Below, piece by piece: positions 16,361-24,742 of a DNA stretch of 40,456 nt. The notes below the pieces were generated by a model. That model searched no databases and was not told the DNA's origin. It saw only the letters and a list, made by a program, of their open reading frames with translations. Each line of letters begins with the position of its first letter. Positions within the stretch are counted from its first letter, which is position 1. The stretch is from Acidobacteriota bacterium (GTDB lineage Bacteria > Acidobacteriota > Aminicenantia > UBA2199): the NCBI GenBank assembly GCA_030837085.1, contig JAUPLE010000650.1, forward strand, positions 1-40,456, in the 5' to 3' direction. A program made the translations under genes and the position numbers.

Positions 16361-17656
16361 ATGCCCAATAACAAAAGTAAAAAGAGTATGTCAAAGAAGA
16401 AAAAATATTTCCTGGTCATTGGAGGGATCGTACTGCTGCTGATTTTAAGAACCGCCTTTTGCGGTAAGAAGAACCCACCCGTCATAGTCCAGACGGAAAA
16501 AGTCACAAAACGTACTATTACCCAGATCGTGACCGCTACCGGCAAAATCAACCCGGTCAATCAAGTGGTCATCACCCCTGAAGTAACAGGCGAAATTGTA
16601 TCCCTACCCGTCAAAGAAGGAGACGCCGTCCAAAAAGGTCAGTTGCTGATCAAAATAAAACCCGATACTTATTTAGCGCAAAGAGAGCGCGCCAAAGCCA
16701 ACCTGGATTCAGCCCGGGCCAACCTGAAAATGAGAAAAGTCGAGCTCACCTATATCCAGGCCGAATACGACCGCGCCCAGAACTTATTAAAAAACGGCGT
16801 GGCCAACCAGCAGCAAATGGAAAAAGCCCAATCGGACCTCTCCTCCACCCAGGCCCAAATAGAAGCCCTGAACGCCGCGGTTTCCCAGGCTGAGGCGGCG
16901 CTCAAAGAAGCCGACGAAAGCCTGTACAAAACCACCATCTATTCACCCATGGACGGCACCGTAAGCCAACTCAATGTCGAGCTGGGCGAACGCATCCTGG
17001 GCAGCGGGTTTTCCCAGGGAACCAACCTCATGACCGTGGCCGATTTGAACCAGATGGAAGCCGTGATAGAAGTAGATGAAAACGATGTGGTCCTGGTCTC
17101 CGTGGGCGACAAAGCCAAAATCCAGATCGATGCCTTTAAAGACAAAACCTTCACCGGGACTGTATCACAAATCGGCAACAGCGCCAAAAGCGTCGGCGAA
17201 GGCACCCAGGAAGTGGTCGTTAATTTCGAAATCAAGATCGCCCTGGACAAGGCCGGCGAAGCGGTCCGGCCGGGAATGTCCTGCAACGCCGACATCGAAA
17301 CCGAAACCCGGACCAATGTACTTTCCGTCCCCATCATGAGCGTCACCGCCCGCTCCCCTGAAGAAAAGAAAAAAGAAGAAACAGGAGAAGCAGGCGGCGA
17401 TACCCAGGTCTTAGCCGTCCAGAAAGCAAAAGCCCGCAATAAACCGCAAGAAGTCGTCTTCACCGTCAAAGATCAAAAAGCCCTTATGAAACCCGTAAAA
17501 ACCGGGATCAGCGACGACACCTATATCGAAGTCAGCAGTGGCTTAAACGAAGGCGAGGAAGTGGTCAGCGGCTCCTATAAAGCAATCTCCAAAGAACTCG
17601 ACGACGGTACAAAAGTGCAGGTTAAAAATGAAGAAAAAGGGACAAAAAAGCAATAA
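16361..17656 (+). CDS. MacA-like periplasmic adaptor subunit (HlyD/RND family)
   Basis: 431 residues. A lysine-rich N-terminus is followed by one membrane anchor (~15-33). Then come the first half of the biotinyl/lipoyl-like hairpin (VTGEIVSLPVKEGDAVQKGQLL), a long alpha-helical coiled-coil hairpin rich in Ala/Gln/Glu (~105-190), the second lipoyl half (TIYSPMDGTVSQLNVELGERI), and beta-barrel and membrane-proximal domains. It bridges the inner-membrane MacB-type permeases to an outer-membrane channel; no TolC-like gene is in the window. GGAG precedes the ATG. It is first in a four-gene same-strand set with the ATPase 25 nt downstream. The C-terminal part has a low-complexity Glu/Lys linker (EEKKKEETGEAGG). 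Confidence 0.92.
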   Translation: MPNNKSKKSMSKKKKYFLVIGGIVLLLILRTAFCGKKNPPVIVQTEKVTKRTITQIVTATGKINPVNQVVITPEVTGEIVSLPVKEGDAVQKGQLLIKIKPDTYLAQRERAKANLDSARANLKMRKVELTYIQAEYDRAQNLLKNGVANQQQMEKAQSDLSSTQAQIEALNAAVSQAEAALKEADESLYKTTIYSPMDGTVSQLNVELGERILGSGFSQGTNLMTVADLNQMEAVIEVDENDVVLVSVGDKAKIQIDAFKDKTFTGTVSQIGNSAKSVGEGTQEVVVNFEIKIALDKAGEAVRPGMSCNADIETETRTNVLSVPIMSVTARSPEEKKKEETGEAGGDTQVLAVQKAKARNKPQEVVFTVKDQKALMKPVKTGISDDTYIEVSSGLNEGEEVVSGSYKAISKELDDGTKVQVKNEEKGTKKQ

Positions 17657-17681
17657 TTGACCCTTACAGGATCAGGCCAAT

Positions 17682-18413
17682 ATGAATATCATTAACATAG
17701 AAAATATAACGAGGCTCTACGAAGTGGGCGCCGAGGAAGTACGGGCATTAGACGGGGTTTCACTGGCCATCGGGAAAAATGAATACGTCGCCATCATGGG
17801 TCCCTCAGGCTCCGGGAAATCCACCCTGATGAACATCCTGGGCTGCCTTGATACACCCTCTTCAGGCACTTACCTCTTCAAAAACATCCAGGTCAGCGAC
17901 ATGACCGATAATCAATTAGCCGAAATACGGAACCGGGAAATCGGTTTCGTTTTCCAGACCTTTAATTTGCTGCCGCGCTCCGATTCCTTGCACAACGTTG
18001 AATTGCCGTTGATTTATGCAGGAATTCCCTCATCGCAGCGAAAAGAAATGGCAATGAATGCCCTGGTTAGCGTCGGCCTGGGAGACCGTGTCCATCACAA
18101 GCCCAACGAACTCTCGGGCGGACAGCGGCAGCGCGTGGCCATTGCCCGGGCCTTAGTCACCAATCCGGCCATCATCCTGGCGGATGAACCCACCGGCAAT
18201 CTCGACTCCAAAACCGGCGAAGATATTATGACCGTTTTCGCTGAGATCCACCGCCAGGGCAATACCATCATCCTGGTTACCCATGAAGAGTACATAGCCG
18301 AACACGCCAATCGAATTATCCGCCTGCGGGACGGAAAGATCGAAAAGGATGAGAAAAACTCCCACTCCCATCATGCCCCCCTGACAAAAGCCGCCGCCAT
18401 GACAGGATCATAA
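17682..18413 (+). CDS. ABC transporter ATP-binding protein (MacB/LolD type)
   Basis: 243 residues with all catalytic motifs: Walker [10 protein letters not shown] (40-48), Q-loop FQTFNLLPR, signature [15 protein letters not shown], Walker [13 protein letters not shown], and the switch histidine in VTHEE. This is the stand-alone ATPase class of MacB/LolD-type mechanotransmission exporters, here split from the permease. It hydrolyses ATP on the cytoplasmic face and pairs with the two downstream permeases. The SD is weak (AGGATCAGG region). The C-terminus is His/Lys-rich and the stop codon lies in the loop of a perfect inverted repeat. Confidence 0.95.
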   Translation: MNIINIENITRLYEVGAEEVRALDGVSLAIGKNEYVAIMGPSGSGKSTLMNILGCLDTPSSGTYLFKNIQVSDMTDNQLAEIRNREIGFVFQTFNLLPRSDSLHNVELPLIYAGIPSSQRKEMAMNALVSVGLGDRVHHKPNELSGGQRQRVAIARALVTNPAIILADEPTGNLDSKTGEDIMTVFAEIHRQGNTIILVTHEEYIAEHANRIIRLRDGKIEKDEKNSHSHHAPLTKAAAMTGS

Positions 18414-18422
18414 TTGATCCTG
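18403..18422 (+). promoter_or_regulatory. Intercistronic perfect inverted repeat at the ATPase-permease junction
   Basis: CAGGATCA (18403-18410), loop TAAT containing the ATPase stop codon, then TGATCCTG (18415-18422). The AAGGAG ribosome binding site of the TTG-started permease begins immediately after the right arm at 18423. The hairpin could modulate translation of the permease or stabilise an upstream mRNA end (inference). Confidence 0.5.
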
Positions 18423-18436
18423 AAGGAGAAACGAAC

Positions 18437-19669
18437 TTGAATCGCTATTGGTTTGAATTAAAAGAAGGAGTGTTATTCTCACTCAAGGCCATCAAAGCCA
18501 ATAAAGCCCGCTCGATGCTGACCACACTGGGCATCGTTATCGGGATATGTTCGGTGGCGTTGATGGCAACCGCCATCAAGGGCATCGATCGCGCTTTCGA
18601 ACAGGGTATCAGCGCGCTGGGCGCCGATAACCTGTGGATCGATAAGTGGCCCTGGTTCACCGATGAAGAATGGTGGAAAATACGCAACCGGCGAAATTTA
18701 ACCATGGAAAATTACGAGAAATATAAATCCCTGGCCAAGAAACCCCTTGCCGTGGCCCCAACCTTATGGTCATCATGCAAAGTCCAGTACAATGGTCACT
18801 ATATCGAGGACACACTGGTGACCGGCTCCACCGCCGATTACGTGAAAACCACCAATTTCGATTTTGCCCAGGGTCGTTTTTACTCTGAAATAGAAGCAGA
18901 TGGGGCCCGGGATGTGGCCGTGGTAGGCAACGATATTGTCGAGAACCTGTTCAAACATATCAATCCACTGGATCAATATATCGAAGTCGATCGCATCAAA
19001 TTTAAAATCGTGGGCGTCTTGAAAAAACAGGGCAGCAACTTGCTCGGTGATTTCAATCCCGACAAGCAAGTCTACATACCTATCGGCGCTTCAATCAAAT
19101 ATTACACCGGCCATAGACGCAGTATTGCCATCGTGGTCCGGGCCAAAAGTACAGCCCAGGTCAAGGAAACAGCCGAAGAAGCCGAGGAAATGATGCGCCG
19201 CGCACGGGGACTTAAATACAATCAAGAGAATGATTTCTCCATCAACCAACAGGAAGGCTTGATGCGTAATTATAATCAAACCGTCGGCGTCATCAAATTG
19301 GTAGGCTTGTTTATTACCGGCTTGTCCCTTTTGGTGGGCGCCATCGGCATCATGAATATTATGTTTGTTTCAGTCAAAGAACGCACCAGGGAGATCGGCA
19401 TCCGTAAGGCCATCGGCGCTAAAAAACGGACCATTCTCAGCCAATTCCTGGCTGAGGCCGCCTTGATTTGTTTGATCGGCGGAATGATCGGTCTTACCCT
19501 GGCGATTGTCTTAAGTATGGGCATCAATAAATTTCTACCCACCAGTGTCCAAATGGATACGGTTTTTTTGGCCATTACCATTTCCATACTAACCGGTATT
19601 ATATCGGGGTTTGTCCCGGCTTATACAGCAGCCAAAATGGACCCCGTCGATGCATTGAGGTACGAGTAA
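18437..19669 (+). CDS. MacB-like ABC permease 1
   Basis: 410 residues with the MacB_PCD plus FtsX layout: one N-terminal membrane helix (MLTTLGIVIGICSVALMATA, ~28-48), a ~230-residue periplasmic domain, then three helices at ~285-308, ~333-358 and ~372-398. The cytoplasmic coupling segment VKERTREIGIRKAIGAKKR is characteristic. Translation appears to start at TTG 18437, because AAGGAG lies 8 nt upstream and there is no earlier ATG. The stop codon overlaps the next gene's ATG by 1 nt (TAATG), so the two permeases are probably made in equal amounts and form a heterodimer. Confidence 0.93.
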   Translation: MNRYWFELKEGVLFSLKAIKANKARSMLTTLGIVIGICSVALMATAIKGIDRAFEQGISALGADNLWIDKWPWFTDEEWWKIRNRRNLTMENYEKYKSLAKKPLAVAPTLWSSCKVQYNGHYIEDTLVTGSTADYVKTTNFDFAQGRFYSEIEADGARDVAVVGNDIVENLFKHINPLDQYIEVDRIKFKIVGVLKKQGSNLLGDFNPDKQVYIPIGASIKYYTGHRRSIAIVVRAKSTAQVKETAEEAEEMMRRARGLKYNQENDFSINQQEGLMRNYNQTVGVIKLVGLFITGLSLLVGAIGIMNIMFVSVKERTREIGIRKAIGAKKRTILSQFLAEAALICLIGGMIGLTLAIVLSMGINKFLPTSVQMDTVFLAITISILTGIISGFVPAYTAAKMDPVDALRYE

Positions 19670-20895
19670 TGAAAATCGGGGAAACAGTCCAGGTCGCTTT
19701 TGGTTCGCTGAGAACCAATAAATTGCGTTCAGCGCTAACCGTTTTAGGTATCGTCATCGGCATTTTTTCTATCATTTCCATAAGCACCGTCATTTCCATG
19801 ATGCAAAATTCCATCGAACAAGGTTTATCCGAGCTGGGTAAGTACACGTTTCAAATCCAGAAATTCCCGGCAATGCAGATGGGAAGGATGAGCGATAAAA
19901 TATGGCACCGGAAAAAAATTACCATCGACGAATATTACCGTTTGCGCGACTTGCTTACCGAAGCCAAATATGTCGGGGCTGAGCAATGGCGGTTCGGCTG
20001 CCGAGTGAAGTCTCAATGGGAGGCTACCAATCCCAATATTCAAGCGGCCGGCGTCACACCCGAAGCACTATTAACCAACCAGTTGACGGTAGAATCCGGC
20101 CGGGCCGTCACTCAAAATGATCTCGATTACAATCACCGCGTTTGCATTTTGGGGACCGACCTGGTTAAGAAATTGTTCAAATCCGTTGATCCCATCGACC
20201 AGGAAATCCAGGTGAATAACCTGCGATTGAAGGTCATCGGGGTGTTTGAAGCGCGGGGCCAGATTTTTGGACAGAGTCGAGATAATTTTTTAGTGATGCC
20301 GCTGACGGTTTTCCAAAATGAATACGGCAAGTATGCCAGGAGCATTAATATTACCGTCATGGCCTATGGACCGCAAAGTTACAATGCTACCATCGACGCA
20401 GCCACCGGTCTCTTTCGGACCATCCGCAAAGTACCTCCCGGGGAAGAGAATGATTTTGAAATATATTCCAATGACTCCTTGATCATGCAGATGAATGCCA
20501 TCACAAAATATGTCAAATGGGGTTCCATCATGGTAGCCCTGATTGCCCTGTTGGCCGCAGGCGTCGGCATTATGAATATCATGCTGGTTTCAGTAACGGA
20601 GCGAACACGTGAAATCGGTATTCGTAAAGCCCTGGGCGCCAAAAAGCGGAATATACTCGTCCAGTTCTTGATCGAGGCCATCGCATTGAGTCAATTTGGG
20701 GGCGTAATCGGTATTATCCTGGGTTTAATGGCCGGTAACATGGCCGGATCGCTGTTGAAAGCGCCGCCGGCTTTCCCGTTGGATTGGATTATCACCGGTA
20801 TCGCGTTATGTGTCCTGGTGGGAATCGGCTTTGGCACATACCCAGCTTATAAAGCCGCCTCACTGGACCCCATCGAAGCGTTGCGCTACGAATAA
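19669..20895 (+). CDS. MacB-like ABC permease 2
   Basis: 408 residues, same MacB_PCD/FtsX layout as the preceding gene: N-terminal helix at ~20-45, periplasmic domain, coupling segment VTERTREIGIRKALGAKKR, and three C-terminal helices. Its first codon overlaps the previous stop by one base. With the adaptor and ATPase it completes a probable tripartite exporter; peptide or lipid export is the usual role of this class. Location between two assembly lines makes export of their products plausible, but general envelope stress or lipoprotein transport cannot be excluded. Confidence 0.93.
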   Translation: MKIGETVQVAFGSLRTNKLRSALTVLGIVIGIFSIISISTVISMMQNSIEQGLSELGKYTFQIQKFPAMQMGRMSDKIWHRKKITIDEYYRLRDLLTEAKYVGAEQWRFGCRVKSQWEATNPNIQAAGVTPEALLTNQLTVESGRAVTQNDLDYNHRVCILGTDLVKKLFKSVDPIDQEIQVNNLRLKVIGVFEARGQIFGQSRDNFLVMPLTVFQNEYGKYARSINITVMAYGPQSYNATIDAATGLFRTIRKVPPGEENDFEIYSNDSLIMQMNAITKYVKWGSIMVALIALLAAGVGIMNIMLVSVTERTREIGIRKALGAKKRNILVQFLIEAIALSQFGGVIGIILGLMAGNMAGSLLKAPPAFPLDWIITGIALCVLVGIGFGTYPAYKAASLDPIEALRYE

Positions 20896-20925
20896 AACCA
20901 GCGGCCGTAAAACGTAAAAATCACA

Positions 20926-20954
20926 TTGCATAACCATGCATTTTATGTTAAACT
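20926..20954 (+). promoter_or_regulatory. Possible sigma70-like promoter upstream of the Fe-S oxidoreductase
   Basis: TTGCAT (20926-20931) and TAAACT (20949-20954), 17-bp spacing, in the 100-nt gap after the permeases. AGGAG follows near 20985. Confidence 0.35.
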
Positions 20955-20995
20955 TTACTTTTAAATTTCAATTTATAACAAAATAGGAGAAAAAC

Positions 20996-22987
20996 ATGCT
21001 GCTATGGATTGAAACAATCATATTTACGGCCCTTTTGATCCTAACCATTTATGGATTCTTCAGCCCCCTTTACCTCAGGTATAAGCTGCTAAAACTGGGC
21101 AAATCCGAAACCCGCTTCGACACCCCCGCTAAACGAATCAAAGACGCCGTCGTTTCCTTCTTTTTTCTCAACTGCACATTGAAAAAAGAAAGAGTATTTA
21201 CAGGTATCATGCATTTCTTTTTCCTCTACGGCTCATTGACCTTTGATACCGTCAGCATCAACCATGTATTGGAAGGATATAAAGCCGGTTTCCACCTTCT
21301 CGGCCACGGCGGGGCCCGGATGATCTACAGCGCCTGGGCGGATGTCTTCGGCATCATGGTCCTGGTGGGTGTGCTCTATTTTGTCATCCGCCGTTATATC
21401 CTCAAACCCAAATCCTATACCTACCCCTCCAGGGAATCCGTTTTTATCTATTTGCTCCTGGTAACCGTGACCCTGACCTTTTTCCTCTACGAAGGCGCAG
21501 TAATCGCCCACAACCCGGCGGAAACTTATGCAGCCTTTGCCGGGAAAGAAGTGGCTGTCTGGATGCAGGCCGTCGCCCCGATGAATATGACTGCGGTTAA
21601 AATCCTCTGGTGGATTCATATCTTGAACGTATTTGCTTTCGTATTGTACGTGCCCCGTTCCAAATACCTTCACATGATCGCCGGTCCCATCAATATCGCT
21701 TTTCAGGATTATAACCCCGGCAGTACTATCAAAACCCTGAACCTGGAAGACGAAAACGCACAAGGTTTCGGCGTAGTAAAAGCTGCAGATCTCACCTGGA
21801 AAGATTTATTGGACGGTTTTGCCTGCATCGACTGCGGCCGCTGCGACGATTACTGCCCGGCCAACCGTAGCGAGAAACCCCTTTCACCGAAAAAACTGAT
21901 CCTCAAACTTAAAGAAGAAATGTTAAAAGAAGGCCGCGCAGTCCTTAAATCCAACCAACAAAAAGAATTCGAACCCCTAATGGGCCGCATCTACTCCGAA
22001 GACGAAATCTGGACCTGCACAAGCTGCGGCGCTTGCATGCATGTCTGTCCCGTGAAAAACGAACACCTGTCCAAAATTTTCGGCTTGCGGCAGAGCTTGG
22101 TCTTGATGGAAGCCAAATTCCCCGAAGAACTCGGTACATTTTTTAAAGGCATGGAAACCAACAGCAACCCGTGGGGGTTCGGTTCATCCACCCGCGCCGA
22201 GTGGGCCGAAGGCCTGGAAGTGAAAACATTAGCCAACAACCCCGATGTCGATATCCTCTACTGGGTCGGCTGCGCCGGTTCTTTTGACGAAAAAGGCAAA
22301 AAAGTTTCCACCGCCATGGTGAAGATACTCAAAGAAGCCGGTGTAAATTTCGGTATCCTGGGACGGGAAGAGAACTGCTGCGGCGACCAGGTGCGCCGGT
22401 TGGGCAATGAATACCTCTTCCAAACAATGGCCCAGGCAAATATCGAGACCCTTAAGAAATATAACGTCAAAAAAATCCTGGTGACCTGCCCCCACGGCTA
22501 CAATACATTTAAGAATGAGTACCCCAAATTAGCCCGGGCCGCCGGCACCAACGATTGGAATGTCGAAGTAATACACCATTCCGAGTTTATCGCCGACTTA
22601 CTCCGACAAGGAAAATTGAAATTCAAACAAGAAATAAAATCCTCCGTTACCTATCATGATCCATGTTACCTGGGACGGCATAACAATATATTTAAGGCCC
22701 CGAGAACCCTATTATCCGAGACCGGCGCAAAGATGTTGGAGATGAAGAACCATTCTAACCACAGCTTTTGCTGCGGCGCCGGCGGCGGTCTCATGTGGAC
22801 CGAGGAAAAACTGGGGAAAAAGGCTTACCAGTTGAGAACCGATGAAGCCCTGGAAACAGGCACCCAATTGATTTCCGTGGCGTGTCCTTTTTGTATGACC
22901 ATGCTGGATGACGGAGTCAAAGACAAAGGCAAAGAAGAAACCGTACGCGTGAAAGATATCGCCGAAATCGTAGCGGGATGCTTATAA
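20996..22987 (+). CDS. Membrane HdrD-like Fe-S oxidoreductase (NarI-like N-terminus, CCG domains)
   Basis: 663 residues. The N-terminal ~225 residues hold five or six membrane helices of the NarI/cytochrome-b-like type. Two ferredoxin motifs follow, CIDCGRCDDYCP (277-288) and CTSCGACMHVCP (341-352). Then come two cysteine-rich CCG domains (ENCCGDQ...TCPHG and DPCYLGRHN...FCCGAGGG...ACPFC) as in heterodisulfide reductase subunit D. This composition matches the membrane partner proposed to pass electrons from electron-transfer flavoprotein to menaquinone (EMO/DUF224 family). The etf genes are not in the window. The neighbouring acyl-activating gene fits fatty-acid metabolism. It looks like a housekeeping gene rather than part of the peptide pathway (inference). 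Confidence 0.88.
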   Translation: MLLWIETIIFTALLILTIYGFFSPLYLRYKLLKLGKSETRFDTPAKRIKDAVVSFFFLNCTLKKERVFTGIMHFFFLYGSLTFDTVSINHVLEGYKAGFHLLGHGGARMIYSAWADVFGIMVLVGVLYFVIRRYILKPKSYTYPSRESVFIYLLLVTVTLTFFLYEGAVIAHNPAETYAAFAGKEVAVWMQAVAPMNMTAVKILWWIHILNVFAFVLYVPRSKYLHMIAGPINIAFQDYNPGSTIKTLNLEDENAQGFGVVKAADLTWKDLLDGFACIDCGRCDDYCPANRSEKPLSPKKLILKLKEEMLKEGRAVLKSNQQKEFEPLMGRIYSEDEIWTCTSCGACMHVCPVKNEHLSKIFGLRQSLVLMEAKFPEELGTFFKGMETNSNPWGFGSSTRAEWAEGLEVKTLANNPDVDILYWVGCAGSFDEKGKKVSTAMVKILKEAGVNFGILGREENCCGDQVRRLGNEYLFQTMAQANIETLKKYNVKKILVTCPHGYNTFKNEYPKLARAAGTNDWNVEVIHHSEFIADLLRQGKLKFKQEIKSSVTYHDPCYLGRHNNIFKAPRTLLSETGAKMLEMKNHSNHSFCCGAGGGLMWTEEKLGKKAYQLRTDEALETGTQLISVACPFCMTMLDDGVKDKGKEETVRVKDIAEIVAGCL

Positions 22988-22991
22988 ATAC

Positions 22992-23021
22992 CCAGGAACC
23001 CATTTGAAAAAGGGTTACTGG
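22992..23021 (+). terminator. Hairpin after the Fe-S oxidoreductase gene
   Basis: CCAG-g-AACCC (22992-23001), 10-nt loop, GGGTT-a-CTGG (23012-23021): nine pairs with one internal G-A mismatch, four bases after the stop codon. No T-run follows, so efficiency is doubtful. Confidence 0.4.
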
Positions 23022-23051
23022 ACCTCCCAAAACATTTGATAGGGCCCCCTC

Positions 23052-23080
23052 TTACAATAAAAGTTTTTTTATGGTATAGT
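23052..23080 (+). promoter_or_regulatory. Possible sigma70-like promoter of the acyl ligase gene
   Basis: TTACAA (23052-23057) and TATAGT (23075-23080), 17-bp spacing, with a second -10-like TATACT immediately after. GGAGG at 23106 precedes the ATG at 23118. Confidence 0.5.
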
Positions 23081-23117
23081 TATACTCTTCAAATATTTTA
23101 TTATCGGAGGTCAAACA

Positions 23118-24704
23118 ATGTTGCTTCACCAGGAATTTATTAAAAGAGCAAAAAAAAACGGGAAAAAACTTGCTATTATCGATCGTACAACGGAAAAGCG
23201 GATTACCTATTCCAAGGCTTTAATTGCGTCGATAATATTGGCAAACAAATTCAAAGCCTATAAGGATGGCTTTATCGGGGTCATGATTCCCAATTCCGCG
23301 GGATCCATGCTCAGCATCCTGGGCATTGTAATGGCCGGTAAAGTTCCCGTGATGATCAATTATTCCACCGGCGCAGCTTCCAATTGCGAATATGCCCAGA
23401 ATAAATGCGGTTTTAAAACCATTATCACGTCGCGGGCATTGCTGGAAAAAATCGGCTGCCGCCTGGTCCCGGGCATGGTTTTTATCGAAGACATCATGGA
23501 AAAAGTCACTGTCAAAGACAAACTCCAGGCCGCTTTAAAATCCAAATTACCCACCAATATGCTAATGAAAACCGTTCACCAGGGCGACCCGGACGACAAC
23601 GTCGTGATCCTTTTCACCAGCGGCAGTGAAAAAGATCCCAAAGCCGTACAGTTGACCCACAAGAACCTGATCTCCAATATTAATGATGTTTACCAGGTGC
23701 TGGAGATCATGGATAACGATATCATGCTGTCCAATTTGCCCCTGTTCCACGTGTTCGGTCATAATGTGAATTTCTGGCTTCCCATGATGCGGGGTATTAC
23801 GGCCGTTTCTTATGCCAACCCGCTGGAATACCAGAAAGTAGTGGATATTGTCAGAGAAGAAAAAGTAACGCTGATGGTCGGTACACCCATATTTTTCATG
23901 GGGTACTTAAGGAAATCCAGGCGGGGCGATTTCGATTCGATCCGGCTCTCTGTTACAGGCGCGGATAAAACCCCTGACTGGCTGCGGGAAGAGTTCATGA
24001 AAAAGCATGGCCTGACTGTCTATGAAGGGTACGGCTGTACGGAAACAAGCCCGGTGATCTCCTTGAATATGGGCAAAAACAACCGGCCCGGGAGTATCGG
24101 CAAGCCCTTCCCCAGTGTAAAGGTAAAAATCGCGGATATTAATTCCGGTGAAACACTGCCCGCCGGCCAGGAAGGCAAAATCCTGGTTAAGGGCGACCTG
24201 GTAATGAAAGGTTATTTCGATGACCTCGAAGAAACATCCTTGAGGATAAAGGACGGCTGGTACGATACCGGCGATATGGGAATGTTCGACGAGGACGGCT
24301 TTTTGTGGCACCGGGGCCGATTGAAACGATTTGTTAAAATCGGCGGTGAAATGGTTTCGCTGGTTAAAGTAGAGAGCGTACTGACGGAGATTCTACCGAC
24401 AGATGTAGACTGCTGCGTGGTGGAGGTTCCCGATTTCTTGAAGGGCGCAAAGATTGTAGCCACAGTGACGCAAGCCATCGATGAAAAGAGAACTCTGACT
24501 GATATGGCCAAACGGTTGTCCCCAATTGAAATACCCAAACAATTCCTGGTGATCCCGGAACTCCCCAAAATGGGCAGTGGAAAAGTGGATTTTCGTTCGG
24601 TCACGGAAATGGTAAAAGCGAAATTGTCCAACGATAGCGATATGGCCGAACAAACTGCTAAAGGAAAACACAAAAATAAAGCGGATAAGAAGTCGAAAAT
24701 ATAA
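23118..24704 (+). CDS. Aas-type acyl-ACP synthetase / AMP-forming fatty acid ligase
   Basis: 528 residues of the ANL superfamily. The AMP-binding loop is FTSGSEKDPKA (166-176), with the SGSE variant seen in the ligase half of Aas (acyl-ACP synthetase/2-acyl-GPE acyltransferase). Also Aas-like are LPLFHVFGHNV, YEGYGCTETSPVISLN, WYDTGDMGMFDEDGF, KRFVKIGGEMVSLVKVE and the A10-like LPKMGSGKVDF. No acyltransferase domain is attached. It should activate a fatty acid with ATP and load it on ACP (or CoA). Role options: lipid recycling with the adjacent electron-transfer gene, or supply of a lipid starter to a nearby assembly line; the sequence does not decide. The Lys-rich C-terminal tail (KHKNKADKKSKI) is unusual. 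Confidence 0.88.
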   Translation: MLLHQEFIKRAKKNGKKLAIIDRTTEKRITYSKALIASIILANKFKAYKDGFIGVMIPNSAGSMLSILGIVMAGKVPVMINYSTGAASNCEYAQNKCGFKTIITSRALLEKIGCRLVPGMVFIEDIMEKVTVKDKLQAALKSKLPTNMLMKTVHQGDPDDNVVILFTSGSEKDPKAVQLTHKNLISNINDVYQVLEIMDNDIMLSNLPLFHVFGHNVNFWLPMMRGITAVSYANPLEYQKVVDIVREEKVTLMVGTPIFFMGYLRKSRRGDFDSIRLSVTGADKTPDWLREEFMKKHGLTVYEGYGCTETSPVISLNMGKNNRPGSIGKPFPSVKVKIADINSGETLPAGQEGKILVKGDLVMKGYFDDLEETSLRIKDGWYDTGDMGMFDEDGFLWHRGRLKRFVKIGGEMVSLVKVESVLTEILPTDVDCCVVEVPDFLKGAKIVATVTQAIDEKRTLTDMAKRLSPIEIPKQFLVIPELPKMGSGKVDFRSVTEMVKAKLSNDSDMAEQTAKGKHKNKADKKSKI

Positions 24705-24710
24705 TAACAC

Positions 24711-24724
24711 CCTGGGGTGCCAGG
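24711..24724. terminator. Short hairpin between convergent genes
   Basis: CCTGG-GGTG-CCAGG at 24711-24724 in the 38-nt gap between the ligase gene and the end of the opposing megasynthase. The reverse strand reads into a T-rich stretch, so it may act mainly for the minus-strand operon. The stem is only five pairs. Confidence 0.35.
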
Positions 24725-24742
24725 CAAATTAGCACGAAACTA

